A DNA stretch of 64,000 nucleotides, taken from the NCBI RefSeq assembly GCF_012844345.1, contig NZ_CP051625.1, positions 2,728,001-2,792,000 of the forward strand, given 5' to 3'. The position numbers and the translations under genes are program-made. The notes below the pieces were generated by a model that saw nothing but the letters and a program-made list of their open reading frames with translations, was not told where the DNA came from and did no database searches. Positions 35,377 to 44,823 of this stretch are shown here, piece after piece (the first letter of the stretch is position 1; every line of letters begins with the position of its first letter). This DNA comes from Pseudomonas sp. gcc21 (GTDB lineage Bacteria; Pseudomonadota; Gammaproteobacteria; Pseudomonadales; Pseudomonadaceae).

Positions 35377-35901
35377 TTACAACATCCTTTTCATGGTGTC
35401 GTCGCGCAACGCCCAATGGTGATAGAACGCGGCGATAGTGTGCCCAAGCAGCATGCCGAGAAACAGCCACGCAAGTGGCGAGTGCAGATTACCGATAGTA
35501 GCCAACCACGGCGTTTCGATGTCGGTACGTTCGACGAGTTCCATCCCGAATGGGGTCAGTCCGTAGCCGTTCCCCAGCATGTAGCAGATGCCGGTGACTG
35601 GCATCAGCAGCATGATGACGTACAACGCAAAATGCCCCAGGCGGACAAAGGGTGCAGTGGGCCCGTGGTGTATCGGGCGATGTCCGAGCTGACTCAATAC
35701 CCAGGCGATACGCAGTATCACCAGTGTCAGCACCACAAGGCCTATTGAAATATGCCAGGGCCCGAAGTTGTCTCCGAGCCAGTGCTCGCCCTCGTTTATC
35801 CGATCGGTCAGTTTGAAGAACTGCTGGATGATCAGCAGCGTCATCAACCAGTGAAACCAGCGCGTGACGCTGCCGTAGCGGGTGGTGGTGTCGTGCAGCA
35901 T
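35377..35901 (-). CDS. Cytochrome b561
   Basis: A 174-residue inner-membrane dihaem cytochrome of the bacterial b561 (YodB/CybB) family. Four membrane helices carry the haem His residues: WFHW near residue 17, GPWHISIG near 50, the LGHFALYV segment near 92 and LLGHTIAAFYHHW near 155. CybB-type proteins pass electrons from quinol, or reduce superoxide to quinone. ATG 35901 has GGAG six bases upstream. It is divergent from the MarR regulator. Confidence 0.9.
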   Translation of the reverse strand: MLHDTTTRYGSVTRWFHWLMTLLIIQQFFKLTDRINEGEHWLGDNFGPWHISIGLVVLTLVILRIAWVLSQLGHRPIHHGPTAPFVRLGHFALYVIMLLMPVTGICYMLGNGYGLTPFGMELVERTDIETPWLATIGNLHSPLAWLFLGMLLGHTIAAFYHHWALRDDTMKRML

Positions 35902-36074
35902 ATCGAGCTCCAGTCGGTAACAGGCCGCAGCGGGCGCGGATAAGCCGAGTATAGACACTCCCTGACGGGTGCTGGCCAGGCCAGCCGCTTGCCGCATCCG
36001 GCGTGCCTGCCTTGTTCAAACGCGCTGCAGGCTTTAACATGCAGACCAAATAGTTTGGGGCACATCTAATTTCT

Positions 36075-36536
36075 ATGCCAGCACATCAAGCAAGACTCCG
36101 CTTTGGTTCGCAATTTGCCATGACCGCCCGGTTGTGGCGCCGCGCGCTCGATCACCGCCTCGCCGCGGCGGGTATCAATGACGCCAGCTGGGCACCGCTG
36201 ATCAGGATGGACGAAGCGGGTGACGGCTTAAGCCAGAAACAGCTCGCGGCATTGGTGGGGCTTGATGGCTCGACGCTGGTCCGGCTGATCGACCGATTGG
36301 AAGCCAAGGGACAGGTGGAACGCCGCGCGGATGCCGATGACCGGCGTACCAAACGACTGTTCCTCACGCCCGCAGGCCGGGACGCCGTTCACTTGATACG
36401 TGGTCATTTGCAGCAGATCGAATCGGACATGCTGGTTGATCTTACTGACGACCAGATCGACGCCATGCTGGATGCCCTGGCCTTGATCCGCGAACGGCTC
36501 GGCAAGCTCGACGGACCCGGGGAGGCATCCCGGTGA
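36075..36536 (+). CDS. MarR-family transcriptional regulator
   Basis: A 153-residue winged-helix regulator. The recognition region is LSQKQLAALVGLDGSTLVRLIDRLEAKG (about 52-80) and the wing is ERRADADDRRTKRLFLTPAG (about 82-102). It is followed with a GTGA overlap by the FUSC exporter gene, so it probably represses that exporter and itself until an aromatic or toxic compound binds. The 173-bp gap to the divergent cytochrome b561 gene would hold the operator; I see no clear palindrome. Confidence 0.9.
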   Translation: MPAHQARLRFGSQFAMTARLWRRALDHRLAAAGINDASWAPLIRMDEAGDGLSQKQLAALVGLDGSTLVRLIDRLEAKGQVERRADADDRRTKRLFLTPAGRDAVHLIRGHLQQIESDMLVDLTDDQIDAMLDALALIRERLGKLDGPGEASR

Positions 36537-38476
36537 GACTGGCCACGCAACTGGCGCATTACGGTTTCGATGTCGAGCGCGTGAAATTCGGCGGACGTAC
36601 CGCTCTGGGCGCCTGCCTGGCTTTGCTCGTGGCCTGGTTGATGGGCCTGGAGCATCCACAATGGTCAGCGATGACCGTATGGGCTGCATCCCAGCCCGTG
36701 CGCGGCATGCTGATCGAAAAAAGCCTGTTCCGCGCGCTGGGAACGCTGGTTGGTACGGCGTTCGGCGTTCTGCTTATCTATCTCGCCGGCGGCGATAACC
36801 TGGTCATCATGCTCGGGCTGGTGCTCTGGGTGGGGCTTTGCGCCGCCGCTGGCAATGCCGTGAGCGGACTGGTCTCCTACGGCACACTGCTGTCCGGTTA
36901 TTCCGCTTCCATGGTGGCGCTGCTTAATACCGCCGACCCCTCCGTGGGGATTCTGGTTCTGGGTCAGGACCGCTTGCTCACAGTCATGACCGGTGTCGTG
37001 GTGGCGCTGGTGGTCGGTCTGATGTTCAGCCGCCGCCAGGAAGGAGACGAACTGCGGGTGCGCGCACGATGGGTCACAACCGAGATGCTGCGCCATGTTG
37101 CCCGACGCCTAGCTCCGAGCCAGACGGCTCCGGCGATCCGCCGGGGCGCCCTGTTGAGCGAAATCGCCGCGATCGAAGAAACCCTGGAAGCCCACGGTGC
37201 CGGCTCCCTGCGCTCGCACCATTCCGCGCGTTCGCTACGCGCCATCCTGATGGCCAACGTCGCGGGCATGCTATGGACCAAACACCCGCCAGCGCAGATC
37301 GAGCACAGCGAGGCGATCGCCAGCGCGCTGCGCGAAGCGGCTCTTGAAATCGAGGCCGACTCGCCGATTCCGGTAATCCTCGACAGACTCAAGCGCGCCC
37401 AGGCGCTCAGCATTCACACGCCACGCCTGGCCAGCATGCTGGAGCACCTGACAGCTGCACTGCAGCAGCGGGATCACTTTGTACGTACCGGCAAGACCGA
37501 CACGGTCAGGCTGAAACGGCAGTTCATCCTGCATCGGGATTGGGTGGCTGCGCGCGAAACCTGGATCAGAACCACGGCTCTGTTATTGCTCGTCGGGATC
37601 GGCTGGGTCTGGTCCGGCTCGCCGATCGGCGCCTATGTATTGTTGGGCACCTCGGTCATGGTCACGCTGTTTTCCACCATGGAAAACCCTGCATGGATCA
37701 TGCGCCATATCCTGCTGTGGCAGATCGTTGGCGCGATCGCCTCTCTGGTGTGCCGCTGGGTGCTCTGGCCGCTTGCCAGCTCGGAGCTGCAGATGGTGCT
37801 GATGATGATGCCGTTCATACTGATCATCGTCATACCCTTCGCGCACCACCGCACCATGACGGGTTCGATGGATTACTCCATGGTCTTGCTGTTGCTGCTG
37901 CAACCCGCCTATCCGATGACTGCCAGCCTGCCCGGCTCGGCTGCCGTCGCCACGGCTGTGGTCGCAGGCCCGCTGATAGCGTATCTCGCTTTCAGATTCA
38001 TCTACCCCACCGACGCCAAACGCCGCCGCGCAACGCTCAAGGGCATGATGATAGATGAATTACGCGGTCTGGCAGGCGACAGCGATGCAGCGCGCAAGCA
38101 GCACCTGTGGCGCTCACGCTTGTATCACCGGACGATGAAGCTGGTGCATTGGACCAACAAGGTTGGCGAGCCAACACGCAGCGCGACCCATGGCGGTTAT
38201 GCAGTGATGGACGTCGGCAATGCGCTTATCAGCATGCAGCAATTGCTGCGAGATGGAGCGTTGGATGCGGAGCAAAGGCGGGAGGTGCAGGCGGCTCTGG
38301 AACGGCTGAAACACTTGAATACCGACCCCCAGGGCGGCGCGGCCGTGCTGGCGGAGCTGGCAATCAGTTTGAGGGAAAGGGGGCTACCCGGTGCGGGACA
38401 GCTGGAAGCGGCAGCCGATAGCCTGCGCGCGAACCAGCCGTTTTTCACTACCGGTTCGCCCCAACCAGCGGGTTGA
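36533..38476 (+). CDS. FUSC-family inner-membrane exporter
   Basis: A 647-residue protein with two blocks of about five to six membrane helices (about 20-165 and 345-480) and large cytoplasmic parts after each, the plan of AaeB/YccS/FUSC proteins. LGACLALLVAWLMGLEHPQWSAMTVW near the start is the fusaric-acid-resistance signature. It likely exports aromatic acids or similar toxic compounds. The start is GTG at 36533, overlapping the MarR stop. No adjoining membrane-fusion protein or outer-membrane channel is present, unlike aaeXAB. Confidence 0.87.
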   Translation: MRLATQLAHYGFDVERVKFGGRTALGACLALLVAWLMGLEHPQWSAMTVWAASQPVRGMLIEKSLFRALGTLVGTAFGVLLIYLAGGDNLVIMLGLVLWVGLCAAAGNAVSGLVSYGTLLSGYSASMVALLNTADPSVGILVLGQDRLLTVMTGVVVALVVGLMFSRRQEGDELRVRARWVTTEMLRHVARRLAPSQTAPAIRRGALLSEIAAIEETLEAHGAGSLRSHHSARSLRAILMANVAGMLWTKHPPAQIEHSEAIASALREAALEIEADSPIPVILDRLKRAQALSIHTPRLASMLEHLTAALQQRDHFVRTGKTDTVRLKRQFILHRDWVAARETWIRTTALLLLVGIGWVWSGSPIGAYVLLGTSVMVTLFSTMENPAWIMRHILLWQIVGAIASLVCRWVLWPLASSELQMVLMMMPFILIIVIPFAHHRTMTGSMDYSMVLLLLLQPAYPMTASLPGSAAVATAVVAGPLIAYLAFRFIYPTDAKRRRATLKGMMIDELRGLAGDSDAARKQHLWRSRLYHRTMKLVHWTNKVGEPTRSATHGGYAVMDVGNALISMQQLLRDGALDAEQRREVQAALERLKHLNTDPQGGAAVLAELAISLRERGLPGAGQLEAAADSLRANQPFFTTGSPQPAG

Positions 38477-38491
38477 TAGCGTCCGCCCCGG

Positions 38492-39037
38492 TTATTTTCT
38501 GGCGAGCTCGGCGTCGATGACCTCCTGGATGCGCGGGTCATCAGGCGCTACGTCCGGAGCGAAACGGGCAACGACCTCGCCGTTCCGGGAAATCACGAAT
38601 TTTTCGAAATTCCACAACACTTCGGGCTCGGCGTTTGTCTGAATGCCGAAGCCGGCGAGACGGTCACGCATCGGGCCTTCGCCCGTGGCACGTGGCAGCG
38701 CCTCGGTCAGCTCGCTGTACAGCGGATGACGGTCCTGGCCGGCAACCGAGATCTTGCTGAACAAGGGGAACTGAACGTTGTAGGTCAGGCTGCAGAACTG
38801 CTGAATCTCTGCGTCACTGCCGGGCTCCTGCTCCTTGAAGTTGTTGGCCGGAAATCCCAGCACCTCAAGACCCTCGGCGCGGCGGTTTTCATACAGCTTT
38901 TCAAGCCCTTCGTATTGAGGCGTCAGACCGCATTTGGATGCCACGTTGACGACCAGCAGCACCTTGCCCTTGTAGGGAGCAAGAGAGGTCTGCTCGCCAC
39001 GGATGGACTGCAGAGGGATATCGTAAATTGATGCCAT
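38492..39037 (-). CDS. Glutathione peroxidase family protein
   Basis: A 181-residue thioredoxin-fold peroxidase. The peroxidatic Cys is in VNVASKCGLTPQY near residue 36, with the partner residues in GFPANNFKEQEPGS near 70 and LWNFEKFVIS near 142 (Trp and Asn of the tetrad). It is probably cytoplasmic and reduces hydroperoxides using glutathione or thioredoxin. ATG 39037 has AAGGAA upstream; the frame before it is not protein-like. It converges with the FUSC gene. Confidence 0.92.
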   Translation of the reverse strand: MASIYDIPLQSIRGEQTSLAPYKGKVLLVVNVASKCGLTPQYEGLEKLYENRRAEGLEVLGFPANNFKEQEPGSDAEIQQFCSLTYNVQFPLFSKISVAGQDRHPLYSELTEALPRATGEGPMRDRLAGFGIQTNAEPEVLWNFEKFVISRNGEVVARFAPDVAPDDPRIQEVIDAELARK

Positions 39038-39221
39038 GTTGTTTTCCTTGTTGAGAGCTGTAGCTGTAACCAATGAAGAGGGATTCGACTTTACTGTTTT
39101 CACCTGTCTGCGCAAGCGGCCAGTTCACGCTGGCTGCATCACCATACGGGCCTGGCGACCCAGCTGTCGTCAGGTCCTCGTTTTTTTTGCATAATCTGGG
39201 CCCTTTGACGAGACTGAGTTC

Positions 39222-40949
39222 ATGTTCCTAATCGACCAAATCATTCTGCTTGCCGCCATTTTGATTCTGGTCGGCATAGCCTCCAGCAAGATTTCAGCCC
39301 GGCTGGGCCTGCCGGTTCTCGTCCTCTTCCTATTGGTGGGCATCCTGGCGGGGGAACGCGGAATCGGCGGCGTCAGCTTTGACAGCCCCTCCGCGGCCCA
39401 CGCGCTAGGCACGCTGGCCCTGGCGTTGATTCTGTTCGATGGCGGATTGCAGACGCCGATAAGCTCCATCAAGTCAGTCTGGAAACCCTCTTCCCTGCTC
39501 GCCACCCTTGGCGTACTGGTCACGGCAGTCATCACCGGCACAGCCGCTGCGTACATTCTTGACTTGCCCCTGCTGAAAGGGATGTTGCTCGGCGCCATTG
39601 TTGGGTCGACCGACGCCGCGGCGGTGTTCTCCCTGTTACGCAACGCCGGCATCCATATCAAGCCCCGGCTGAAATACACGCTGGAAGTCGAGAGTGCATC
39701 GAACGACCCGATGGCCATCTTCCTGACCGTCGGCCTGCTTGAAATACTGGTTAATGGCATGGAGCCCGGCACTGGCCTGCTGCAGATGTTTTTCATGCAA
39801 ATGGGCGTAGGCGCCGCGGTAGGTTTAGGGGTCGGCTGGGCGTCTGTAAAGGTGATAAACCGTATCCAGCTGGTCGCTTCAGGGCTGTATCCGGTCATGG
39901 TTGCCGCATGCGGATTACTGGCGTTTGGTCTGGCGGCGAACCTGCAAGGCAGTGGCTTTCTGTCCATATTTGTCGCCGGCGTCGTGGTCGGCAATAGCCG
40001 CTTCGTGTTTCAGCGCAGTACCTTTCTGTTCCATGACGGACTGGCTTGGTTCAGCCAGATCACCATGTTCGTCATGCTCGGTCTGCTGGTCGATCCGGCC
40101 TCGCTCCTGAATGTCTGGGCGGAAGGGCTGCTGATCTCGCTGGTGCTGATCTTCGTTGCCCGGCCTCTGGCGGTAGTGCCCCTGCTCAAGCTTTTCCGCT
40201 TCAACATCCGTGAAATCACGCTGGTGTCCTGGGTCGGCCTGCGGGGGTCGGTGCCGATCATTCTCGCTATATTCCCGCTGATGTATGAATTGCCCGGCGC
40301 GGAACTGCTGTTCAACGTCGTGTTCTTCGTTGTGCTTATTTCCGCCACCGTGCAAGGCTCAACGCTCCCCTGGGTGGCGCGCAAGCTCGGCCTGACAGAA
40401 CATTCCCCAGCCATTCCCGCGGCCACCCTCGAAATTACCGCTATCGGTGATGTCGACGCCGATATCGTCAAATACTCCTTGGTCGAAGGATCGCGCGCCG
40501 CCGGTCGACGCCTTTCACAGACCGCATTGCCGGATGGCACGGTGGTGGCAATGATCACGCGCAACAACAATGTTATCCCCCCACGCGGCTCCACCACGCT
40601 GCTCGCCGGAGATCATCTGTTTATCGTGCTGCGCCCGGATGCGCGGCCTTTTGTTGACTCAATCTTTTCCCAGAACGTCGAGGCGGTAAGCAATGACCTG
40701 CCGCACACTGAGTTGAAACTGAAGGGCACCACGACAGTTGAGGATATCCGCCGCTCATACGGCATCCAGCTACCTGCACCTGACAGCCAGAGCCTCGACG
40801 CATTGATGCGCAGCACTCTCACCATCGAAGCCGAAGACGACGCCTGCGTAAAACTCGGCAATATCACCCTCTGTATCAGAGATATGGTCGGGGCTCGCAT
40901 AGCCACCGTAGGGCTGGTTATGTCGGCGCAAACCGAGGCCAAGCCCTGA
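39222..40949 (+). CDS. NhaP2-type potassium/proton antiporter
   Basis: A 575-residue CPA1-family antiporter. About 12 membrane helices (residues 5-395) include LILFDGGLQTP, GAIVGSTDAAAVFSLL (the conserved TD motif near 135), ESASNDPMAIFLT (ND motif near 165) and GLRGSVPIILA near 340. A TrkA-C-like domain (about 405-485) and a C-terminal CorC/HlyC-like part follow. NhaP2/CvrA exports K+ (and Na+) for pH and osmotic control. No adjacent gene appears linked. Confidence 0.93.
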   Translation: MFLIDQIILLAAILILVGIASSKISARLGLPVLVLFLLVGILAGERGIGGVSFDSPSAAHALGTLALALILFDGGLQTPISSIKSVWKPSSLLATLGVLVTAVITGTAAAYILDLPLLKGMLLGAIVGSTDAAAVFSLLRNAGIHIKPRLKYTLEVESASNDPMAIFLTVGLLEILVNGMEPGTGLLQMFFMQMGVGAAVGLGVGWASVKVINRIQLVASGLYPVMVAACGLLAFGLAANLQGSGFLSIFVAGVVVGNSRFVFQRSTFLFHDGLAWFSQITMFVMLGLLVDPASLLNVWAEGLLISLVLIFVARPLAVVPLLKLFRFNIREITLVSWVGLRGSVPIILAIFPLMYELPGAELLFNVVFFVVLISATVQGSTLPWVARKLGLTEHSPAIPAATLEITAIGDVDADIVKYSLVEGSRAAGRRLSQTALPDGTVVAMITRNNNVIPPRGSTTLLAGDHLFIVLRPDARPFVDSIFSQNVEAVSNDLPHTELKLKGTTTVEDIRRSYGIQLPAPDSQSLDALMRSTLTIEAEDDACVKLGNITLCIRDMVGARIATVGLVMSAQTEAKP

Positions 40950-41073
40950 TCGGCCCAGGGGCCCGGAGCCTGTAGCCTGACTGGTCAACCCGATCGACGG
41001 CGCTTCCCTCGCAACCCTGTCAGGGTGATATCATTCCGATATTACGCCTGATCGTGCGCAGTGGAGGAAGGGA

Positions 41074-41433
41074 ATGGCAGTTTACAAGGTGGAACATGGC
41101 CAACTGGTCTGGGTGGCCAACGATCTCGAGCATATCGTCGGTGCAGACTGGCAGGACGAAGACGATTCCAATGATGAGTTTTTCGGCAGACTGGGGTTCG
41201 GCAAATACGACGAAGTGCTGGATGTCTACACCATGTATCGCCGCTGGGAAAAAGGCGGACAGGAGGAAATGGCCGGTGCCCGTTGGATGTTCGACGTGAA
41301 CATCGATGGCGACAACTTCGATCTCATTCTGGTCGATTCGCTCCCCGGCTACCTCACCGTCATGGCCATGCTCGAACCCGTAGTAAACCATGCCCTGCGC
41401 CAGGTGCGACCCGTACTACCCGAACGCCTTTAA
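41074..41433 (+). CDS. Conserved hypothetical protein, acidic
   Basis: A 119-residue soluble protein that I do not recognise. It is acidic (about residues 20-35, DWQDEDDSNDE), has no membrane segment or signal peptide, and has a hydrophobic closing helix LPGYLTVMAMLEPVVNHALRQV. The ribosome site GGAGG six bases before the ATG and typical codon use support a real gene. It stands alone between the NhaP2 gene and the nir operon. Confidence 0.75.
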   Translation: MAVYKVEHGQLVWVANDLEHIVGADWQDEDDSNDEFFGRLGFGKYDEVLDVYTMYRRWEKGGQEEMAGARWMFDVNIDGDNFDLILVDSLPGYLTVMAMLEPVVNHALRQVRPVLPERL

Positions 41434-41486
41434 ATTATCTCCTGCCGGGCGCGCTAGGTCGCGTCCACCCGCAGCCCCAGAACGGC

Positions 41487-41532
41487 GCACCAATTTCGTG
41501 ACGTGGTTCGGCGATGCGCACTTTTATGGTTC
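41487..41532. promoter_or_regulatory. Two NtrC-like enhancer sites
   Basis: GCAC-N7-GTGA (41487-41501) and GCAC-N7-GTTC (41518-41532) each match the NtrC site GCAC-N7-GTGC with one changed base. Their centres are 31 bp apart and about 145-175 bp upstream of the -24 GG at 41669. A separate perfect palindrome GCGCAC-CTCCC-GTGCGC (41575-41591) lies between, with the wrong spacing for NtrC. Confidence 0.55.
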
Positions 41533-41667
41533 ACGGAGCGCAGCCTCTAAATAGCTACTGCCTGTATAACGCCTGCGCACCTCCCGTGCGCTGATTCGCT
41601 CCAGGCCACGTGATCAGGCTAATCACGCCGTTGCCACCGCTCTCCCACCGACAGCGCCAATCCGCGC

Positions 41668-41683
41668 TGGCATAGTCCTTGCT
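41668..41683 (+). promoter_or_regulatory. Sigma54 promoter of the nir operon
   Basis: TGGCATAGTCCTTGCT fits TGGYAYR-N4-TTGCW at every position, with GG (41669-41670) and GC (41681-41682) 10 bases apart. Transcription would start near 41693, giving a leader of about 160 bases before nirB. Confidence 0.88.
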
Positions 41684-41713
41684 GAATGTCCTATCAAGCT
41701 TGCCAGGCCAACC

Positions 41714-41824
41714 AGAGGTCGCCTCTCTCTTCATACGCAGCAGAGGCGGATGCACTGAACCGTGCCATGGCGTCAATAACGATATCCGGAGCAGATTGAA
41801 GCCGAGGCCGCTTTCAGGCCCGGC
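41714..41824 (+). ncRNA. Structured leader of nirB mRNA, possible attenuator
   Basis: Within the leader, AGAGG-TCG-CCTCT (41714-41726) and GCCTCT...AGAGGC (41721-41747) share bases and so exclude each other. A strong hairpin, GCCG-A-GGCC with GGCC-CGGC around GCTTTCA (41801-41824), sits 30 bases before the start codon and just before the ribosome site. In Pseudomonas, nitrate assimilation leaders are controlled by the ANTAR protein NasT, so this may be such a leader; I do not see a clear ANTAR hexaloop or a T-run. The rest of 41434-41853 holds the promoter elements only. Confidence 0.4.
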
Positions 41825-41853
41825 GCTCTGGATTGTCTTGCTGAGGAAGGGCC

Positions 41854-44415
41854 ATGAAAGTCGATATCTCATCCATGAACCGCGAAACACTGATCATCAT
41901 CGGCAACGGGATGGTTGGTCACCACTGCGTGGAACAGCTGATCGAGCGCGGCGCCATGGCGCATTACGATATCCATGTGTATGGCGAAGAGCGCCAGCGC
42001 GCCTATGACCGTGTGCACCTTTCTGAGTACTTCGGCGGACGGGATGCGGAGTCGCTGGCGATGTGCGAACCGGATCTGTACGACACCCACGGCGTGCATC
42101 TGCACCTGGGTGTCCAGGTGCTGGATATCGACCGAAACAATCAGGAGATCATCACCAGCGCCGGACGCCAGCGTTATGACCGGCTGGTTCTGGCGACCGG
42201 CTCTTTCCCTTTCGTCCCGCCAATTCCGGGTGCGGAAGGCAATTCCCGCCTGGTGTATCGCACACTGGATGATCTGGATGCCATCCGTGACGCCGCGACG
42301 ACCGCTCGCCGCGGCGTGGTGGTGGGCGGCGGTCTGCTTGGGTTGGAAGCAGCAAACGCTCTGAAGTCGCTGGGCCTTGAAGCCCATGTGGTGGAATTTG
42401 CCCCGCGGCTGATGCCAGTGCAACTGGATGATCTGGGTGGGGCGGCACTCAAGGCGAGAATCGAAGCACTCGGCGTCGGCGTGCATCTATCACGCGCCAC
42501 CAGCGAAATTGTCCCGGGCGCGGAATACGTCTATCGAATGAATTTCAACGACGGCGAATACCTTGAAACCGACCTGATTGTCTTCTCTGCCGGCATCCGG
42601 CCACAGGACGCGCTGGCGCGCAGCGCAGGTCTGGAAGTCGGCGAGCGCGGCGGTGTGATTATCGATGATGATTTTCGCAGCAGCGATCCGACCATTTATG
42701 CCATCGGAGAATGTGCCTGCTGGAATGGCAGCTGCTTCGGCCTGGTCGCACCCGGCTACAGCATGGCGCGCAACCTCGCGTTGCAGCTTGTGGGCGAGCA
42801 GCACGAAGCGTTCAGCGGCGCTGATATGTCGACCAAACTCAAACTGCTCGGCGTGGATGTCGGCTCGATCGGTGATGCACACGCCGCAACGCCAGGCGCG
42901 AAGAGCTATCGCTATATCGACGAAGCCAACAACAGCTATCGCCGGCTTGTGGTATCAGCAGATAACAGCCGAGTGATCGGCGCGGTGCTGGTCGGCGACA
43001 ACAGCTACTACGACACCCTGCTGCAATATGCGCAGAACGGCATCAAGCTTCCGGCGGACCCGTCCAGCCTGATCCTGCCACTGTCCGATGGTGCGCCGAC
43101 GCTGGGCGCCGACGCGCTACCCGCTACTGCAACGCTCTGCTCCTGCCACAACGTCAGCAAAGGCGCGGTGTGCTGCGCAATCGACGCCGGCTGTACCGAT
43201 CTCGGCGAGCTCAAGGCCCAGACCAAGGCCGGCACAGGTTGTGGTGGTTGCGCGGCCCTGATCAAGCAGGTTTTCGAACATGAGCTGAGCGCACGCGGGG
43301 TCGAGGTGGACAAGAGCCTGTGCGAACACTTCGCGCATACCCGCCAGGAGCTGTACGACATCGTCCGTGTGAATCGCATCACCCGCTTCGATGAGCTGCT
43401 GGCCAAGCATGGTCGCGGCCACATCGGTTGCGATATCTGCAAACCAGCGGTGGGTTCGATCCTCGCCTCCTGCTGGAACCAGCCGATCACCGACCCGACG
43501 CTGGTGCCCTTGCAGGACACCAACGACACCTTCATGGCCAACATGCAGAAGAACGGCACCTATTCCATTGTGCCGCGCATCGCCGGTGGCGAAATCACTC
43601 CGGACAAGCTGATTACCCTCGGCGCGGTGGCCAAGAAGTACGACCTCTACACCAAGATCACCGGCGGCCAGCGCATCGACCTGTTCGGCGCGCAGCTTCA
43701 CCAGCTCCCGGATATCTGGGGCGAATTGATCGAAGCCGGCTTTGAAACCGGCCATGCCTATGGCAAGTCGCTGCGCACGGTCAAATCCTGCGTCGGTAGC
43801 ACCTGGTGTCGCTATGGCGTGCAGGACAGCGTGGGCATGGCGATCCGCCTGGAGAATCGCTACAAGGGCCTGCGTGCGCCGCACAAGATCAAGTTTGGTG
43901 TCTCTGGCTGTACCCGCGAATGCGCCGAAGCCCAGAGCAAGGACATCGGCGTGATCGCCACGGAAAACGGCTGGAACCTTTACGTTTCCGGCAACGGCGG
44001 CATGCGCCCGCGCCACGCGGAACTGTTCGCCACCGACCTGGATGACGCGACACTGATCCGCTACATCGATCGCTACCTGATGTTCTACATACGCACCGCC
44101 GACAAGCTGCAGCGCACCTCGGTATGGCGCGAGAGCATCGAGGGCGGCCTCGACTATCTGAAGGAAGTCATCATCGAAGACAGCTTGAGTCTGGCCGAAG
44201 AGCTCGAAGCGCAGATGCAGCTGGTGGTCGACCGCTACGAATGCGAGTGGGCCAATGCGCTCGCGGATCCGGAGAAACTCAAGCGCTTCCGCACCTTCGT
44301 CAATGACCAGCGCGGTGATCCCGACATCCATTTCGTCAAGGAACGCGGCCAGCCCCGCCCGGCCCGTGCATCCGAACTGCATTTGATTCCCGTCACCCAG
44401 GAGGTTTCGTCATGA
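41854..44415 (+). CDS. nirB: Assimilatory nitrite reductase, large subunit
   Basis: An 853-residue cytoplasmic NAD(P)H-dependent enzyme reducing nitrite to ammonium. Order: FAD loop IIGNGMVGHH (about 13-22), second nucleotide loop VVGGGLLGLEAA near 155, BFD-type [2Fe-2S] cluster CSCHNVSKG and GTGCGGC (about 428-468), then the sulfite/nitrite reductase domain with siroheme-[4Fe-4S] Cys residues in SCVGSTWC near 645 and SGCTRECAEAQ near 684. GAGG lies seven bases before the ATG. The stop overlaps nirD as ATGA. Confidence 0.97.
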   Translation: MKVDISSMNRETLIIIGNGMVGHHCVEQLIERGAMAHYDIHVYGEERQRAYDRVHLSEYFGGRDAESLAMCEPDLYDTHGVHLHLGVQVLDIDRNNQEIITSAGRQRYDRLVLATGSFPFVPPIPGAEGNSRLVYRTLDDLDAIRDAATTARRGVVVGGGLLGLEAANALKSLGLEAHVVEFAPRLMPVQLDDLGGAALKARIEALGVGVHLSRATSEIVPGAEYVYRMNFNDGEYLETDLIVFSAGIRPQDALARSAGLEVGERGGVIIDDDFRSSDPTIYAIGECACWNGSCFGLVAPGYSMARNLALQLVGEQHEAFSGADMSTKLKLLGVDVGSIGDAHAATPGAKSYRYIDEANNSYRRLVVSADNSRVIGAVLVGDNSYYDTLLQYAQNGIKLPADPSSLILPLSDGAPTLGADALPATATLCSCHNVSKGAVCCAIDAGCTDLGELKAQTKAGTGCGGCAALIKQVFEHELSARGVEVDKSLCEHFAHTRQELYDIVRVNRITRFDELLAKHGRGHIGCDICKPAVGSILASCWNQPITDPTLVPLQDTNDTFMANMQKNGTYSIVPRIAGGEITPDKLITLGAVAKKYDLYTKITGGQRIDLFGAQLHQLPDIWGELIEAGFETGHAYGKSLRTVKSCVGSTWCRYGVQDSVGMAIRLENRYKGLRAPHKIKFGVSGCTRECAEAQSKDIGVIATENGWNLYVSGNGGMRPRHAELFATDLDDATLIRYIDRYLMFYIRTADKLQRTSVWRESIEGGLDYLKEVIIEDSLSLAEELEAQMQLVVDRYECEWANALADPEKLKRFRTFVNDQRGDPDIHFVKERGQPRPARASELHLIPVTQEVSS

Positions 44416-44783
44416 CCCAACTGCATACTGATAACACCGCTCGCGCTATCAGCTGGCGTCCGCTGTGCGAACGCCGCGATCTGGTCGCCAACTCCGGCGT
44501 AGTGGCCTGGCTGGACGAGGCGCAGGTTGCGCTGTTCCACCTGCCGAGCACGGAACAGGGCGAACAGGTATTCGCCCTGGAGAATCGCGATCCGAAATCT
44601 GGAGCCAACGTCATTGGCCGCGGCATCGTCGGCAGCCTCAAGGGCGAACTGGTGATCGCTTCACCCCTGTACAAACAGCACTTTCGCCTGAAGGACGGCA
44701 GTTGCCTGGAATATCCCGAACAGCGCCTGCGCGCCTGGCCGGTACGGATCAACGGCGATCTGGTGGAAATCGCCGAGGCTTGA
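44412..44783 (+). CDS. nirD: Assimilatory nitrite reductase, small subunit
   Basis: A 123-residue Rieske-fold subunit that pairs with NirB. It has ISWRPLCERRDLVANSGVVAW and FALENRDP, typical of NirD. The Rieske Cys/His ligands are absent, as in other NirD proteins, so it carries no [2Fe-2S] cluster. It is coupled to nirB by a 4-base ATGA overlap. Confidence 0.95.
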   Translation: MTQLHTDNTARAISWRPLCERRDLVANSGVVAWLDEAQVALFHLPSTEQGEQVFALENRDPKSGANVIGRGIVGSLKGELVIASPLYKQHFRLKDGSCLEYPEQRLRAWPVRINGDLVEIAEA

Positions 44784-44823
44784 TGTCCCGGTTTGTCCCC
44801 TGACAACTTCAGAGTGAATAACT

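Noticed and set aside
41575..41591. GCGCAC-CTCCC-GTGCGC palindrome as an NtrC site
   Set aside because: The gap between GCAC and GTGC is 5 bases, not the 7 needed; the two sites further upstream fit better.
43117..44382. 421-codon open frame on the minus strand across nirB
   Set aside because: It is antisense to a well-supported gene, has no family motifs and no ribosome site. High G+C content makes such long frames common.
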